DNA of 64,000 bases. It comes from Actinobacillus delphinicola. Lineage in GTDB: Bacteria > Pseudomonadota > Gammaproteobacteria > Enterobacterales > Pasteurellaceae. Position 1 is the stretch's first letter. Every line of letters begins with the position of its first letter. The notes beneath the pieces were generated by a model. That model did not search any database, had not been told where the DNA came from, and saw nothing but the letters and a program-made list of their open reading frames with translations. The DNA is taken from NCBI RefSeq assembly GCF_900638385.1, contig NZ_LR134510.1, positions 1 through 64,000 of the forward strand, in the 5' to 3' direction. The position numbers and the translations under genes are program-made. Below, piece after piece: positions 48,636 to 58,797 of the stretch.

Positions 48636-49604
48636 TTAAGGTAACTCCTCGATAGCTTCCTTATCAACTTTCTGAACAAGCATATGTTCACGTTTCAATC
48701 CTAAATCTAAAGCAATACTAATTGCAACATAGATTGTAGAATAAGTCCCAAATGCAATCCCTACTAATAACGCTAGCGAGAAGCTATGAATAGAAGGTCC
48801 ACCAAATAGGAATAGTGCAACAACAGTAAATAATGTCGTAATAGATGTCATTAACGTACGCGCGAGGGTTTGTGTTAATGAAACATTCACAATTTCTACC
48901 GTATCAATACGGCGAATTTTACGGAAATTTTCACGTACACGGTCAAATACCACGATACTATCGTTTAATGAATAACCTACCACCGATAAAATTGCAGCCA
49001 CAAAGGTTAAATCCATTTCAATTTGGAAGAATGAAAATACCCCGAGTGTTACGATAACGTCATGTGCTAGTGCGATTACTGCTCCTGCACCTAAACGCCA
49101 TTCAAAACGTACTGCAATATATACAAGTAACATTAACAACGTTGCAAAAGTCGCATAAATTGCACTATCGGTTAAATCTTTACCCACATTTGGTCCAACG
49201 AATGCTACACTTTCAATCTTGATATGCGGATCTAAATTAGTGAGCATTAATTGAATACGATTACCAATTTTTGCATTTCCAGCAGAGGCTGGTAGGCGAA
49301 TCATGACATTTTTTGCATCGCCCATTGTCTGTACAACAGCCCCTTCTATGCGATTATCACGTAAAATAGTACGTACTTTTTCTAAATTTGCAGGTTGTGA
49401 AAATTGCGTTTGAACAACAGTACCGCCAGTAAAATCTAGCCCCCAGTTGAACCCTTTCACACACATACACACAACACATAAACTTGTAAGAATGATTGAG
49501 AAAGCGTACGCAAACTTTCTATATTTCATGAAATTCACAAGTTTAAAAGGTAAAACAACCCCTTTATATCTATGAATTTCTTCATTGCGATTAAATAAGC
49601 CCAC
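48636..49604 (-). CDS. secF: Protein translocase auxiliary subunit SecF
   Basis: 322-aa six-span RND-family membrane protein with GFNWGLDFTGGTVVQTQF in the first periplasmic loop and the conserved GYSLNDSIVVFDRVREN segment in TM4-5. With SecD and YajC it uses the proton gradient to drive late translocation through SecYEG. It starts 11 nt after secD. Confidence 0.95.
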   Translation of the reverse strand: MGLFNRNEEIHRYKGVVLPFKLVNFMKYRKFAYAFSIILTSLCVVCMCVKGFNWGLDFTGGTVVQTQFSQPANLEKVRTILRDNRIEGAVVQTMGDAKNVMIRLPASAGNAKIGNRIQLMLTNLDPHIKIESVAFVGPNVGKDLTDSAIYATFATLLMLLVYIAVRFEWRLGAGAVIALAHDVIVTLGVFSFFQIEMDLTFVAAILSVVGYSLNDSIVVFDRVRENFRKIRRIDTVEIVNVSLTQTLARTLMTSITTLFTVVALFLFGGPSIHSFSLALLVGIAFGTYSTIYVAISIALDLGLKREHMLVQKVDKEAIEELP

Positions 49605-49615
49605 GATACATTCCT

Positions 49616-51466
49616 TTAAATAGATAATTTCTTAACACGTTTACCGCCATATACCCAGTTTGCAAGCATACGCGTACCAGTAATTGCAGTAAACATTGAA
49701 ATAGCGACACCAAGAGAGAGTGTTATTGCAAAGCCCTTAACTGGTCCTGTTCCGATCGCATATAACACTACACAGGTTAAAATTGTAGTTAAGTTAGCAT
49801 CGAAAATACTACTGAATGCACCGCTATACCCTTCATTAATCGCCTGTTGTACAGAACGCCCGTTACGAATTTCTTCACGAATCCGCTCAAATATAAGTAC
49901 GTTCGCATCCACAGACATCCCTACTGATAATACGATACCTGCGATCCCTGGCATCGTTAAAGTCGCACCTGGTAATAATGACATTAAACCAACTAACAAC
50001 ACCATATTTGCAATTAGCGCAAGATCAGAGAATAAACCAAACAAACGGTAATAAACCAACATAAAGAGGATGGTAATACCTAAGCCCCATAATCCCGCTT
50101 CTAGACCTTGAGCAACGTTTTGTGCACCAAGTGATGGTCCAACTGTACGTTCTTCAACAATTTGAATTGGTGCTGTTAATGCGCCAGAACGTAATAATAC
50201 TGCAAGATTTTGTGCTTCTGCAGGGCTATCAATACCTGTAATTTGAAACTGATTACTGAAACGACCTTGAATAGTTGCAACATTAATCACTTGTTCATGT
50301 TTTTCAAGAATTGGCTTACCTGATGCATCTTTTTTACCGCTGTCTTTATACTCTACGTATAACGTTGCCATTGGTTTACCTAGATTAAGTTTAGTGGTTT
50401 CTGCCATAATTTCACCACCTTCATTATCTAGTGTTACATTTACATCTGGACGGCCAGTTTGTTGATCTGAACCTGCGCTCGCATTTGTAATATGCTCACC
50501 ACCAAGTACTGCTCGACGATAAAGTACAACTGGACGACCATTCTTATCATATTTAATTTCTGAATCAGCAGGAACTAATCCATGTAGCGCAGCATCTAAA
50601 TTCGCATTTTGATTCACAAGATGGAATTCCAACGTTGCTGTTGCACCTAAAATTTCTTTTGCTCGCGCTGTATCTTGGATACCTGGTAATTCTACAACAA
50701 TACGATCAGCACCTTGACGTTGAATGACAGGTTCCGCAACGCCAAGTTCTTCAACACGGCGACGTAAAATACTTAAGTTTTGTTCTACTGCGTGATTACG
50801 TTCTTCCACTAATGCGTTTTCAGAAAGTGATAGGGATAATTGATCATCGCCTAAAACTTTAACATCCATATTTGGATATTTTTTATGAAGTAAATCTTTT
50901 ACATCTGAAAGGTTATCAGAATTTGCTAACGTAATGGTTGTACTAAAATCAGCGGCAGGAACAATGCTACGATAACGGAAATGCGCTTTACGAAGATCAG
51001 TGCGTAAACTATCTTCGAGTTGTTGTTGATGTTTTTTCAAAGCAGCATTCATATCAACTTGCATAAGAAAACGCACACCACCACGTAAGTCTAGCCCCCA
51101 TTTCATTGGTGTACCACCAATATCGGCTAACCATTTTGGTGTTGCTGGTGCAAGATTTAAAGCAACAGAGTAATTATCACCTAATGCTTGTGCAATATCA
51201 TCTTTTGCTAGCAATTGTACATCAGTGTTTTTGAAACGAACGAGGATATTGCCGTCATGAAGAGAAATTGACTTAGCGTCTAAATGATTTTTAGTTAAGA
51301 CTTGTTGAACATCCGCAAGAACGGCTGTGTCGGCTTGAATACCTTTAGTACCCGTAATTTGAACGGCAGGATCTTCGCCATAAAGATTTGGAAGAGAATA
51401 AAGCACACCGATGGCGACCACAATGATCACCATCAGATTCTTCCATAAAGGGTAACGATTTAACAT
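49616..51466 (-). CDS. secD: Protein translocase auxiliary subunit SecD
   Basis: 616-aa RND-family protein: N-terminal span, a large P1 periplasmic domain starting after MKWGLDLRGGVRFLMQVDM, then five C-terminal spans with LSVGMSVDANVLIFERIREE (conserved proton-relay region). It is in the order yajC-secD-secF, 36 nt after yajC. Confidence 0.95.
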   Translation of the reverse strand: MLNRYPLWKNLMVIIVVAIGVLYSLPNLYGEDPAVQITGTKGIQADTAVLADVQQVLTKNHLDAKSISLHDGNILVRFKNTDVQLLAKDDIAQALGDNYSVALNLAPATPKWLADIGGTPMKWGLDLRGGVRFLMQVDMNAALKKHQQQLEDSLRTDLRKAHFRYRSIVPAADFSTTITLANSDNLSDVKDLLHKKYPNMDVKVLGDDQLSLSLSENALVEERNHAVEQNLSILRRRVEELGVAEPVIQRQGADRIVVELPGIQDTARAKEILGATATLEFHLVNQNANLDAALHGLVPADSEIKYDKNGRPVVLYRRAVLGGEHITNASAGSDQQTGRPDVNVTLDNEGGEIMAETTKLNLGKPMATLYVEYKDSGKKDASGKPILEKHEQVINVATIQGRFSNQFQITGIDSPAEAQNLAVLLRSGALTAPIQIVEERTVGPSLGAQNVAQGLEAGLWGLGITILFMLVYYRLFGLFSDLALIANMVLLVGLMSLLPGATLTMPGIAGIVLSVGMSVDANVLIFERIREEIRNGRSVQQAINEGYSGAFSSIFDANLTTILTCVVLYAIGTGPVKGFAITLSLGVAISMFTAITGTRMLANWVYGGKRVKKLSI

Positions 51467-51502
51467 AAATTTCCCTTGTGGAATTATTATTAGAAACGTG
51501 AA

Positions 51503-51802
51503 TTAAAGATCAGAGATTGGTTGATCTTTTGGTAAAATTGAAACGATAAAATTACGTTTGATGCTTACTTGAGTATTAGCGTTTAGCTCAATCACGATAT
51601 CGTCACTATCAGGGGTAATTTTGACAATACGACCAACAAGCCCACCAGAAGTTAAAACTTTAGTTCCTTTTGATAATTCAGCCATAAGTTGTTTATGTGC
51701 TTTATTACGTTTAGCTTGAGGACGGTAAATCATAAAATAAAAAATAAGCCCAAAGATGATAAAAATAAAAATCATTGAAAGTGGACTACCTTGCTGTTGC
51801 AT
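51503..51802 (-). CDS. yajC: Preprotein translocase subunit YajC
   Basis: 99-aa single-span protein (SMIFIFIIFGLIFYFMIYRP) with a cytoplasmic C-terminal beta domain (GTKVLTSGGLVGRIVKI). I chose the ATG at 51802, with AGAGGT upstream. The frame is open 22 codons further up (to 51868) but with non-family sequence. tgt, its usual upstream neighbour, is absent; modC lies there instead. Confidence 0.94.
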   Translation of the reverse strand: MQQQGSPLSMIFIFIIFGLIFYFMIYRPQAKRNKAHKQLMAELSKGTKVLTSGGLVGRIVKITPDSDDIVIELNANTQVSIKRNFIVSILPKDQPISDL

Positions 51803-51993
51803 AATCTTACCTCTTAAATTTAAGTGAAAAATGCGAAAAATTAGGCGGTTAACATACCATAAAACCACCTAAATGTGAAAACCCTTTTAGAGCTGATAAC
51901 ACCTTATTGTTTAATATATATTCAAGTTTTTATACTGGCATAAAACTCGACTACGTTAATTAAAATCATCACAAAATCTTTTTTATAAAAAAT

Positions 51994-53061
51994 TTATTTT
52001 ACGATTGAAGCCGTTTTTATCTGTAAATATACAAACTGTCCATTATGTAAAGCTAATTCATCTAAGGCCCAGCGAGTAATACTGGCACAAAGTTTATATT
52101 GTCCAACAGCCACATACACTTCCACTAACCCGCGTTTTTGTTCAACAATATCGTAAATTTGCCCATAAAGTACATTGCGGATACTACTACTTAATGGTTT
52201 CTGTAAGCTAATGGCTACATCTGAACTAAAAATACATACTCTGATTTTGTCATGGTCAGCGGGAGAAATATCGCCTTTAATAATCCAAAGCAATTGATCA
52301 TCTATCCGTAAAGCAATCGTATCAGAATGTGATAACTCATGAGCCAATGGCAAAGCCAATACACTACTCCGCTCCATATTTTTTTGCCATGTTGAAAAAA
52401 CAGGACTATGCCAAATTTGTTCTAATAATTCATATGCAATGACCTTACCATTTTCAAGTAACACTACCCGTTCAGCAAGTCGAAGTAATTCATCAAGGCT
52501 ATGCGTAACATAAAGAATAGGAATATTGATCTCTTGAGCCAATGTATCAAGATAATCTAATAATTCATGTTTACGAGGTAAATCTAATGCCGACAATGGT
52601 TCATCCATAAGCAGAATTTCTGGCGAAGTTAACAACGCACGCCCAATTGCTACCCTTTGTTTCTCCCCACCTGATAATGTAATAGGATAACGTTTTAAGA
52701 GATGAGAGATACCCAATAATTCAACAATATAATCAACTTGCTTAATATTTTCCTTGGGCATTCCATAAGTGAGGTTACCTAACACACGATAATGCGGAAA
52801 CAAACGTGCATCTTGAAATACATAACCAATGCGTCTTTTGTTTGCAGGAATAAAAATATTTTTATCTGTATCAACTAAAGTCCGATTATTGAGGATAATC
52901 GTTCCGTGATCAGGCTTAGTTAAACCGCTAATAAGCTGGATCAGCGAAGATTTCCCCGATCCTGATAATCCAAACAATGCCGTCACACCTTTTGCAGGAA
53001 CATTTAAATTAGCCTTTAATTGCATCTGCCCTAATTGTTTTTCTACATTAATTTCTAACAT
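51994..53061 (-). CDS. modC: Molybdate ABC transporter ATPase
   Basis: 355-aa ATPase with Walker [10 protein letters not shown], signature [15 protein letters not shown], Walker [13 protein letters not shown], and a C-terminal molybdate-binding (Mop/TOBE) domain from about residue 290. I chose the ATG at 53061 with AGGA seven bases upstream (the longer frame starts TTG). The start overlaps modB by 14 bases. Confidence 0.93.
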   Translation of the reverse strand: MLEINVEKQLGQMQLKANLNVPAKGVTALFGLSGSGKSSLIQLISGLTKPDHGTIILNNRTLVDTDKNIFIPANKRRIGYVFQDARLFPHYRVLGNLTYGMPKENIKQVDYIVELLGISHLLKRYPITLSGGEKQRVAIGRALLTSPEILLMDEPLSALDLPRKHELLDYLDTLAQEINIPILYVTHSLDELLRLAERVVLLENGKVIAYELLEQIWHSPVFSTWQKNMERSSVLALPLAHELSHSDTIALRIDDQLLWIIKGDISPADHDKIRVCIFSSDVAISLQKPLSSSIRNVLYGQIYDIVEQKRGLVEVYVAVGQYKLCASITRWALDELALHNGQFVYLQIKTASIVK

Positions 53062-53785
53062 CAATTTGTCCTAATTTTTTTTGTGTTTGGCGAGCTAAAT
53101 ATTCTGAAATAATTAACGAAATTAGTGCTATTGCAATAGCAATCACACAAAGTCGCGCAGCAGCACCTTCCGCCCCAGGTGTCTCAATTAATGAATACAT
53201 TGCAAGCGGTATCGTTTGTGTAACATCAGGAATGTTAGAAACAAAGGTAATAGTTGCCCCAAATTCACCTAAAGAACGAGCAAACCCCAATACAAATCCA
53301 GCTAAAATGCCTGGTAAGGATAACGGTAACGTAATTGTAAAAAATGTCCGAATATTACTTGCTCCCAATGTACGAGCGGCTTCTTCCAAACGTTGATCGA
53401 TTTGTTCTAATGCTAAACGGATAGAACGAACAACTAGAGGGAAAGCAACAATAGCTGAGGCAAGTGCTGCACCATACCAACTAAATCCAAAGCTAAAGTC
53501 AAACCATTTCAGCAAGTACTTCCCAATCGCACCATTCCGCCCCATACTTACCAATAATAAATATCCAACAACAACAGGAGGTAAAACTAAAGGTAAATGC
53601 ACAAGTCCATTTAAGATAGATTTTCCATAAAATTGTTTTCTTGCTAATAACCATGCGACACATATTGCAAAAGGTAAACTCACCGTCATTGCTGTCAATG
53701 CTACTTTTAAACTCAAATTAATAGCATCTAACTCAGTAGTAGATAAAGCAAGGGAATGATAAAAAGTTTGAAGTGTCATAAACAT
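53048..53785 (-). CDS. modB: Molybdate ABC transporter permease
   Basis: 245-aa permease with five to six spans and the EAA loop [21 protein letters not shown] followed by GEFGATITF. It partners ModC. Two ATG codons (53785 and 53779) are possible and neither has a good Shine-Dalgarno. The 170-nt gap to modA holds a hairpin and a repeat element. Confidence 0.91.
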   Translation of the reverse strand: MFMTLQTFYHSLALSTTELDAINLSLKVALTAMTVSLPFAICVAWLLARKQFYGKSILNGLVHLPLVLPPVVVGYLLLVSMGRNGAIGKYLLKWFDFSFGFSWYGAALASAIVAFPLVVRSIRLALEQIDQRLEEAARTLGASNIRTFFTITLPLSLPGILAGFVLGFARSLGEFGATITFVSNIPDVTQTIPLAMYSLIETPGAEGAAARLCVIAIAIALISLIISEYLARQTQKKLGQIDVRN

Positions 53786-53822
53786 TAAAATGATTCAAAA
53801 TAATTTTTTATAGGTAAAAAAA

Positions 53823-53850
53823 CATAAATTTTTCTGAAAATGTGGGCGTA
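53823..53850 (+). repeat. Dispersed GGGGCG element, solo copy 10, between modA and modB
   Basis: CATAAATTTTTCTG followed by AAAATGTGGGCGTA. It splits the mod operon, 38 bases before the modB start. Confidence 0.78.
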
Positions 53851-53885
53851 TCATACAAAGAATATAATCAAAATAAAATAAAAGA

Positions 53886-53917
53886 GAGATAAAGATCATT
53901 ATATTAGCCTTTATCTC
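53886..53917 (-). terminator. Possible attenuating terminator between modA and modB
   Basis: 9-bp stem GAGATAAAG/CTTTATCTC with a 14-nt loop, followed on the minus strand by TCTTTTATTTTATT. It may reduce modBC relative to modA. Confidence 0.6.
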
Positions 53918-53955
53918 CAAATTTACTTAACGATTAATCCTATGTTAGGAGTATT

Positions 53956-54717
53956 TTATTTTGCTACAAAACCATAGCGTTCAAAAATTTTCTTACCTTC
54001 AGCAGAGGCTAAATAAGAAAGAAATTCACGGCTTTCTTTATTATCTTGCCCTTTAATAATTGATGCTGGATACAGAATTTTTGCATGACTTTCTGCTGGG
54101 AATGTCGCTACAATTTTTACTTGTTTACTCATTTTTGCATCTGTCGCATATACGATACCGAGTGGACTTTCGCCACGTTCGACATAAGCTAACGCCACAC
54201 GAACATTTTGCGCACGTGCTAATTTAGCTTTCACGGCATCCCAATCTTTTAAGTAAGTCAATGCTTCTTTAGCATAACGACCTGCTGGTACTGCATCTGG
54301 ATCGCCTACAGCTAAGTAACTGTTTCCTAATAATTTTACCCATGCAGGATTTTTTAAATCCACCTTAGAAACTTTACTATTTTCTGGTGCAATCATAACC
54401 AGTGAATTACTTACTAAATCAATACGAGAATCTTTTACAATCGCATCTTTATCTTGTAAATAATTCATCCACTTTTGGTTAGCTGAAATATAAATATTTG
54501 CAGGCGCGCCATTTTCAATTTGACGAGCTAATTTTGATGAAGATGCAAAAGAAAGTGAAATTTGATCTTTTGGATGAGATTTCAAAAATTCTAATGTAGC
54601 TTCTTCAATTGCATTGGTCATTGAAGATGCAGCAAATACCGTAATTTTAGCTTGAGCACTAACAGAAATAACCGCTGCAAATGTTGCTGCGATTAAAGTT
54701 TTTTTAAAGAAAGGCAT
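53956..54717 (-). CDS. modA: Molybdate-binding periplasmic protein
   Basis: 253-aa solute-binding protein. The signal peptide ends near VSAQA and the mature protein begins KITVFAASSMTNAIEEA, with oxyanion-contacting serines in the SSM and FASSSKLARQIENG segments. I chose the ATG at 54717, with GGAGA upstream (the longer frame begins TTG). A predicted ModE operator lies 14 bases upstream. It is divergent from modE. Confidence 0.94.
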   Translation of the reverse strand: MPFFKKTLIAATFAAVISVSAQAKITVFAASSMTNAIEEATLEFLKSHPKDQISLSFASSSKLARQIENGAPANIYISANQKWMNYLQDKDAIVKDSRIDLVSNSLVMIAPENSKVSKVDLKNPAWVKLLGNSYLAVGDPDAVPAGRYAKEALTYLKDWDAVKAKLARAQNVRVALAYVERGESPLGIVYATDAKMSKQVKIVATFPAESHAKILYPASIIKGQDNKESREFLSYLASAEGKKIFERYGFVAK

Positions 54718-54730
54718 ACTTTTCTCCAAA

Positions 54731-54754
54731 TTTTATATAAAACATTACATAATG
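54731..54754. promoter_or_regulatory. Predicted ModE operator
   Basis: TTATAT-N7-TACATAA, the same half-sites and spacing as the E. coli modA operator core. It lies in the modA/modE intergenic region directly upstream of the modA ribosome site, so molybdate-ModE would block modABC transcription. It might also affect modE. Confidence 0.72.
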
Positions 54755-54853
54755 CTTAATAATTATATGTCATTTGTAAAGGAAAAAGCTACATAAAAAT
54801 TGTTTTTTTTTGTAGAATTACCTTGTCTCTTAACTCCAAATATAGGACTGCAT

Positions 54854-55624
54854 ATGTCAGTAAATGAAATACTTCTTACGATTAAATTACATCAGCAAAT
54901 CTTTGTCGATCCAAAACGGATTCGGCTACTCAAAGCAATTGATGAAACAGGCTCTATTAATCAAGGTGCAAAACTTGCACAAGTAAGTTATAAAAGTGCA
55001 TGGGATCATCTTGAAATGATGGATCGTGTTAGTCCACGACCACTCCTAGAAAGAAATGCAGGTGGGAAAAAAGGTGGTGGTACTAGACTTACCGCTTATG
55101 CTCATCGCTTACTTAAACTTTATCAACTCCTAGAAGATACGCAGAATACTGCTTTTGAGATTCTACAAAAAGAAGATATTCCGCTGGATAATCCACTCTT
55201 TGCTACCTCGCTATTCTCTTTACAAACGAGTGCTAGAAACCAATTTTTTGGTCGTGTGAGTGAATTGAAGAAAGAAAATGGTCACTACTATGTAGGAATT
55301 AATATTGCTGGTTTAAAAACGCAATTATGTGCTTGTATTACCCCACAAAGTGCTGCCCGCTTACAACTATCACTTGATAAAGATGTCATGTTTATGGTGA
55401 AAGCGCCATGGATTCGTGTTCACAAATCGCCAATTGATACACCATATAACCAATTCCAAGCTATCGTAAAATCTGTTCATGATCATGAAATGGTGATTGA
55501 ATTTGGTAAAGGAAGCCAAGCAACGGAATGTGTTGTAGGGTTACGTGAAACGGGCTACCGTGTCGGTGATATTGTTTATTTCACAATCGATCCAGATCAA
55601 ATTATTATTGCGAGTTTACTTTAA
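54854..55624 (+). CDS. modE: Molybdate-responsive regulator ModE
   Basis: 256-aa regulator: an N-terminal winged HTH (RIRLLKAIDETGSINQGAKL, SYKSAWDHLEMMD), then two Mop molybdate-binding domains, the first opening with the family TSARNQFFGRV segment. It represses modABC when molybdate is present. I chose the ATG at 54854, with AGGA six bases upstream; the 18 upstream codons read non-family sequence. Confidence 0.94.
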   Translation: MSVNEILLTIKLHQQIFVDPKRIRLLKAIDETGSINQGAKLAQVSYKSAWDHLEMMDRVSPRPLLERNAGGKKGGGTRLTAYAHRLLKLYQLLEDTQNTAFEILQKEDIPLDNPLFATSLFSLQTSARNQFFGRVSELKKENGHYYVGINIAGLKTQLCACITPQSAARLQLSLDKDVMFMVKAPWIRVHKSPIDTPYNQFQAIVKSVHDHEMVIEFGKGSQATECVVGLRETGYRVGDIVYFTIDPDQIIIASLL

Positions 55625-55656
55625 CGGTACTGCTACTTCTCTAATCGATGTTCGGT

Positions 55657-55684
55657 CATAAAATTTTCCGAAAATTGAGGCGTA
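55657..55684 (+). repeat. Dispersed GGGGCG element, solo copy 11
   Basis: CATAAAATTTTCCG followed by AAAATTGAGGCGTA, between convergent modE and the acetoin reductase gene. Confidence 0.78.
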
Positions 55685-55714
55685 GCATTCACCTCAACTC
55701 AAAATAATAAAAAA

Positions 55715-55737
55715 ACACCGCACTTTAAATGCGGTGT
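55715..55737. terminator. Bidirectional terminator modE/budC, containing an uptake core
   Basis: 8-bp stem ACACCGCA/TGCGGTGT with a 7-nt loop, then TTTTTTT after CGG on the plus strand and TTTTTTT on the minus strand. The left arm and loop include ACCGCACTT (55717-55725), the reverse of AAGTGCGGT. Confidence 0.83.
55717..55725 (-). other. DNA-uptake signal core inside terminator
   Basis: ACCGCACTT on the plus strand, an exact Haemophilus-type core placed in a terminator hairpin, as is common in Haemophilus. Confidence 0.55.
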
Positions 55738-55761
55738 CGGTTTTTTTAGGTCAATCAATTC

Positions 55762-56655
<894 letters not shown>

Positions 56656-56711
56656 TTATCGTTATCACAACATTAACTTAGACAAGAATCATGTTTTCCA
56701 GTTCATAAATT

Positions 56712-58757
56712 TTAAGAAAAATTTACGTTCTTTTTTGTTAGCTGTAAAAAATCTACAGCGATATTCTCTGCTTCCTGCAGATAAAAATCAGGAGGCTCAT
56801 AACCTTTAGGTAAATCATCCAATGATTTAAGTAATGGTTTTCCTTCTCTTTTAAAACGAGCATTAATTTCATCTAATTCTCGTTTTTCTATTCTATCATA
56901 TTCTTTTTTACGTTCAGAATAATTAAGTGATAAATAACGTTTTTTATTAAATGCCTCTTGAAGGGCGATGTCATTTTCAATAGCCTTAAATTCTGGATTT
57001 TTTACAATCCGTTTTTGGTGCAATTTAATTAAAGTTGGCAAATAAGGTTTCAATGAAGGTAATTGCATATAAAATGCAGAAGAAATCTTATCCCAGGGTA
57101 ATGCGTTTTTTTCAGTACTTTCACCATATTCCTTTTCATCGATAATTGCGGGGAAAAAGATGTCTGGTGTAACCCCTTTAATTTGCGTACTTCCGCCATT
57201 AATACGATAGAATTTCTGAATAGTATATTGCAAAATTCCTAAAGGTTTCACTCTAAGCGGATCATCAAATAATGGATTAATTAATGGTCGGCTTTGCTGA
57301 ACAGTCCCTTTGCCATAAGAATTCTGCCCTAAAATAATCGCACGATGATAATCTTGCATTGCCGCAGCAAAAATTTCAGATGCTGATGCGCTGAATCGAT
57401 CGATCATAATGAAAAGTGGTCCATCATAAACAAGTTGTCTATCAGGATCTTCATAAATATCAATACGATGATCGGTTCCACGAACTTGTACGATAGGTCC
57501 ATCCGTAATGAATAATCCACTAAGTTCAATGACTTCACTAAGTGAACCGCCTCCATTTTCTCGCAAATCAATAATCAATGCCTGAATGCCTTTAGCCTTT
57601 GCTTCAGCGAGAAGTTTACGGACGTCTTGAGCGATACCGACATAAAAACTTGGGATTTTAATAACACCAATTTTTTTGCCATGGACGATATCTACTGTTA
57701 ATTTCGCAGCCTGATCGGCTAATCTAATTTTTTCCCTTTCTAAACAAACGATGTGTGTTTTACCGCCTTTTTCTGGCTCGATTTCCAAATAAACTTTCGT
57801 TCCTTTTTTCCCTTTGACTTTATCGACAACATCACTTAAGCGCCAGCCAACAATATCTTCAATCTTATTTCGAGCTTGCCCTACGCCAATAATTTTATCA
57901 CCAGGTCTCAGTTGTTTACTTTTAGCTGCTGGGGAACCAGGTACAATAGTACGAATAACAGTTTCATCATCATTCATTTGTAATGTTGCACCAATGCCTT
58001 CAATGGATAAATTCATTGTTTCGTTGAAACTTTTTGCTACCCGTGGAGCTAGATAGCTCGTATGCGGATCAAGGCTACGTGCAAATGCATTTAAGAATGT
58101 TTGAGTAATATCATCAGGATAGGTTTGAGTTAATCGACGAATCGCTAAATTATAGCGTTTTTCTAATTTCGCTTTAATTTCACGCCACGATTTTCCTTTT
58201 AATTTTTGAAGAATGATGTCATTTTCAACCCTTTCTTTCCAAAGCATATCAGCTTGAGCAACTGTTTGAGGCCACGCTGCTTTTGTCCGATCCACTTGAA
58301 TTTTATCATTATTATTAAGATTAGGCTGATGTGCTAAAAGGGATAAAGCATATTGATAACGTTCATAACGTCGTTTTGCCATTAAATCATAGATAGCAAA
58401 CGCACTTTGTAAATTACCTGCTGGCAATTCGTCATCAAATTTGTCACCATATTCTTTTCTTATCGCATCGATATCGCTTTGTAAGAAAATATCATGGTTA
58501 TAATCTAAATTATCTAAGTAGCGATTCAGTATTTTTAAAGAAAAAGCATCATCTAAATGTATTTTCTCGTAATGAAACGTCATTAATCGTCGAGTTACAC
58601 GAGCCGTTGCGACTTTATTCGACATTGTTGGTTGTGGTAAATGTATTACATCTTCTTTAATAGTGGGCTCTATACTCCAGCCTACTGTTGGTAATGAAGC
58701 AAATACTGCACCTAACATCGAATAGAAAATAACTTTACGATAAGAATTCAATTTCAT
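56712..58757 (-). CDS. prc: Tail-specific protease (Prc/Tsp)
   Basis: 681-aa periplasmic S41 protease with an N-terminal signal peptide, a PDZ domain (about 230-315, GIGATLQMNDDETVIRTI) and a catalytic Ser/Lys dyad in DRFSASASEIFAAAM and GQNSYGKGTVQ. It degrades or trims proteins from their C-termini, with known targets including PBP3 and MepS. It follows proQ, a conserved pair. The ATG at 58757 is chosen; an in-frame GTG at 58775 is possible and neither has a strong ribosome site. Confidence 0.93.
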   Translation of the reverse strand: MKLNSYRKVIFYSMLGAVFASLPTVGWSIEPTIKEDVIHLPQPTMSNKVATARVTRRLMTFHYEKIHLDDAFSLKILNRYLDNLDYNHDIFLQSDIDAIRKEYGDKFDDELPAGNLQSAFAIYDLMAKRRYERYQYALSLLAHQPNLNNNDKIQVDRTKAAWPQTVAQADMLWKERVENDIILQKLKGKSWREIKAKLEKRYNLAIRRLTQTYPDDITQTFLNAFARSLDPHTSYLAPRVAKSFNETMNLSIEGIGATLQMNDDETVIRTIVPGSPAAKSKQLRPGDKIIGVGQARNKIEDIVGWRLSDVVDKVKGKKGTKVYLEIEPEKGGKTHIVCLEREKIRLADQAAKLTVDIVHGKKIGVIKIPSFYVGIAQDVRKLLAEAKAKGIQALIIDLRENGGGSLSEVIELSGLFITDGPIVQVRGTDHRIDIYEDPDRQLVYDGPLFIMIDRFSASASEIFAAAMQDYHRAIILGQNSYGKGTVQQSRPLINPLFDDPLRVKPLGILQYTIQKFYRINGGSTQIKGVTPDIFFPAIIDEKEYGESTEKNALPWDKISSAFYMQLPSLKPYLPTLIKLHQKRIVKNPEFKAIENDIALQEAFNKKRYLSLNYSERKKEYDRIEKRELDEINARFKREGKPLLKSLDDLPKGYEPPDFYLQEAENIAVDFLQLTKKNVNFS

Positions 58758-58797
58758 ATTAATTAAAAAATTCACTCAATCGCTACTGAAGATTTTA

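Noticed and set aside
51825-51850. GCGAAAAATTAGGCGGTTA before yajC resembles a degenerate copy of the GGGGCG element
   Set aside because: It needs an inserted base and lacks the CATAA end and the GGGG, so it is too weak to list as a copy.
56702-56728. CATAAATTTTAAGAAAAATT overlapping the prc stop resembles the element's A/T core
   Set aside because: The GGGGCG end is absent. The match is A/T-rich and could be chance.
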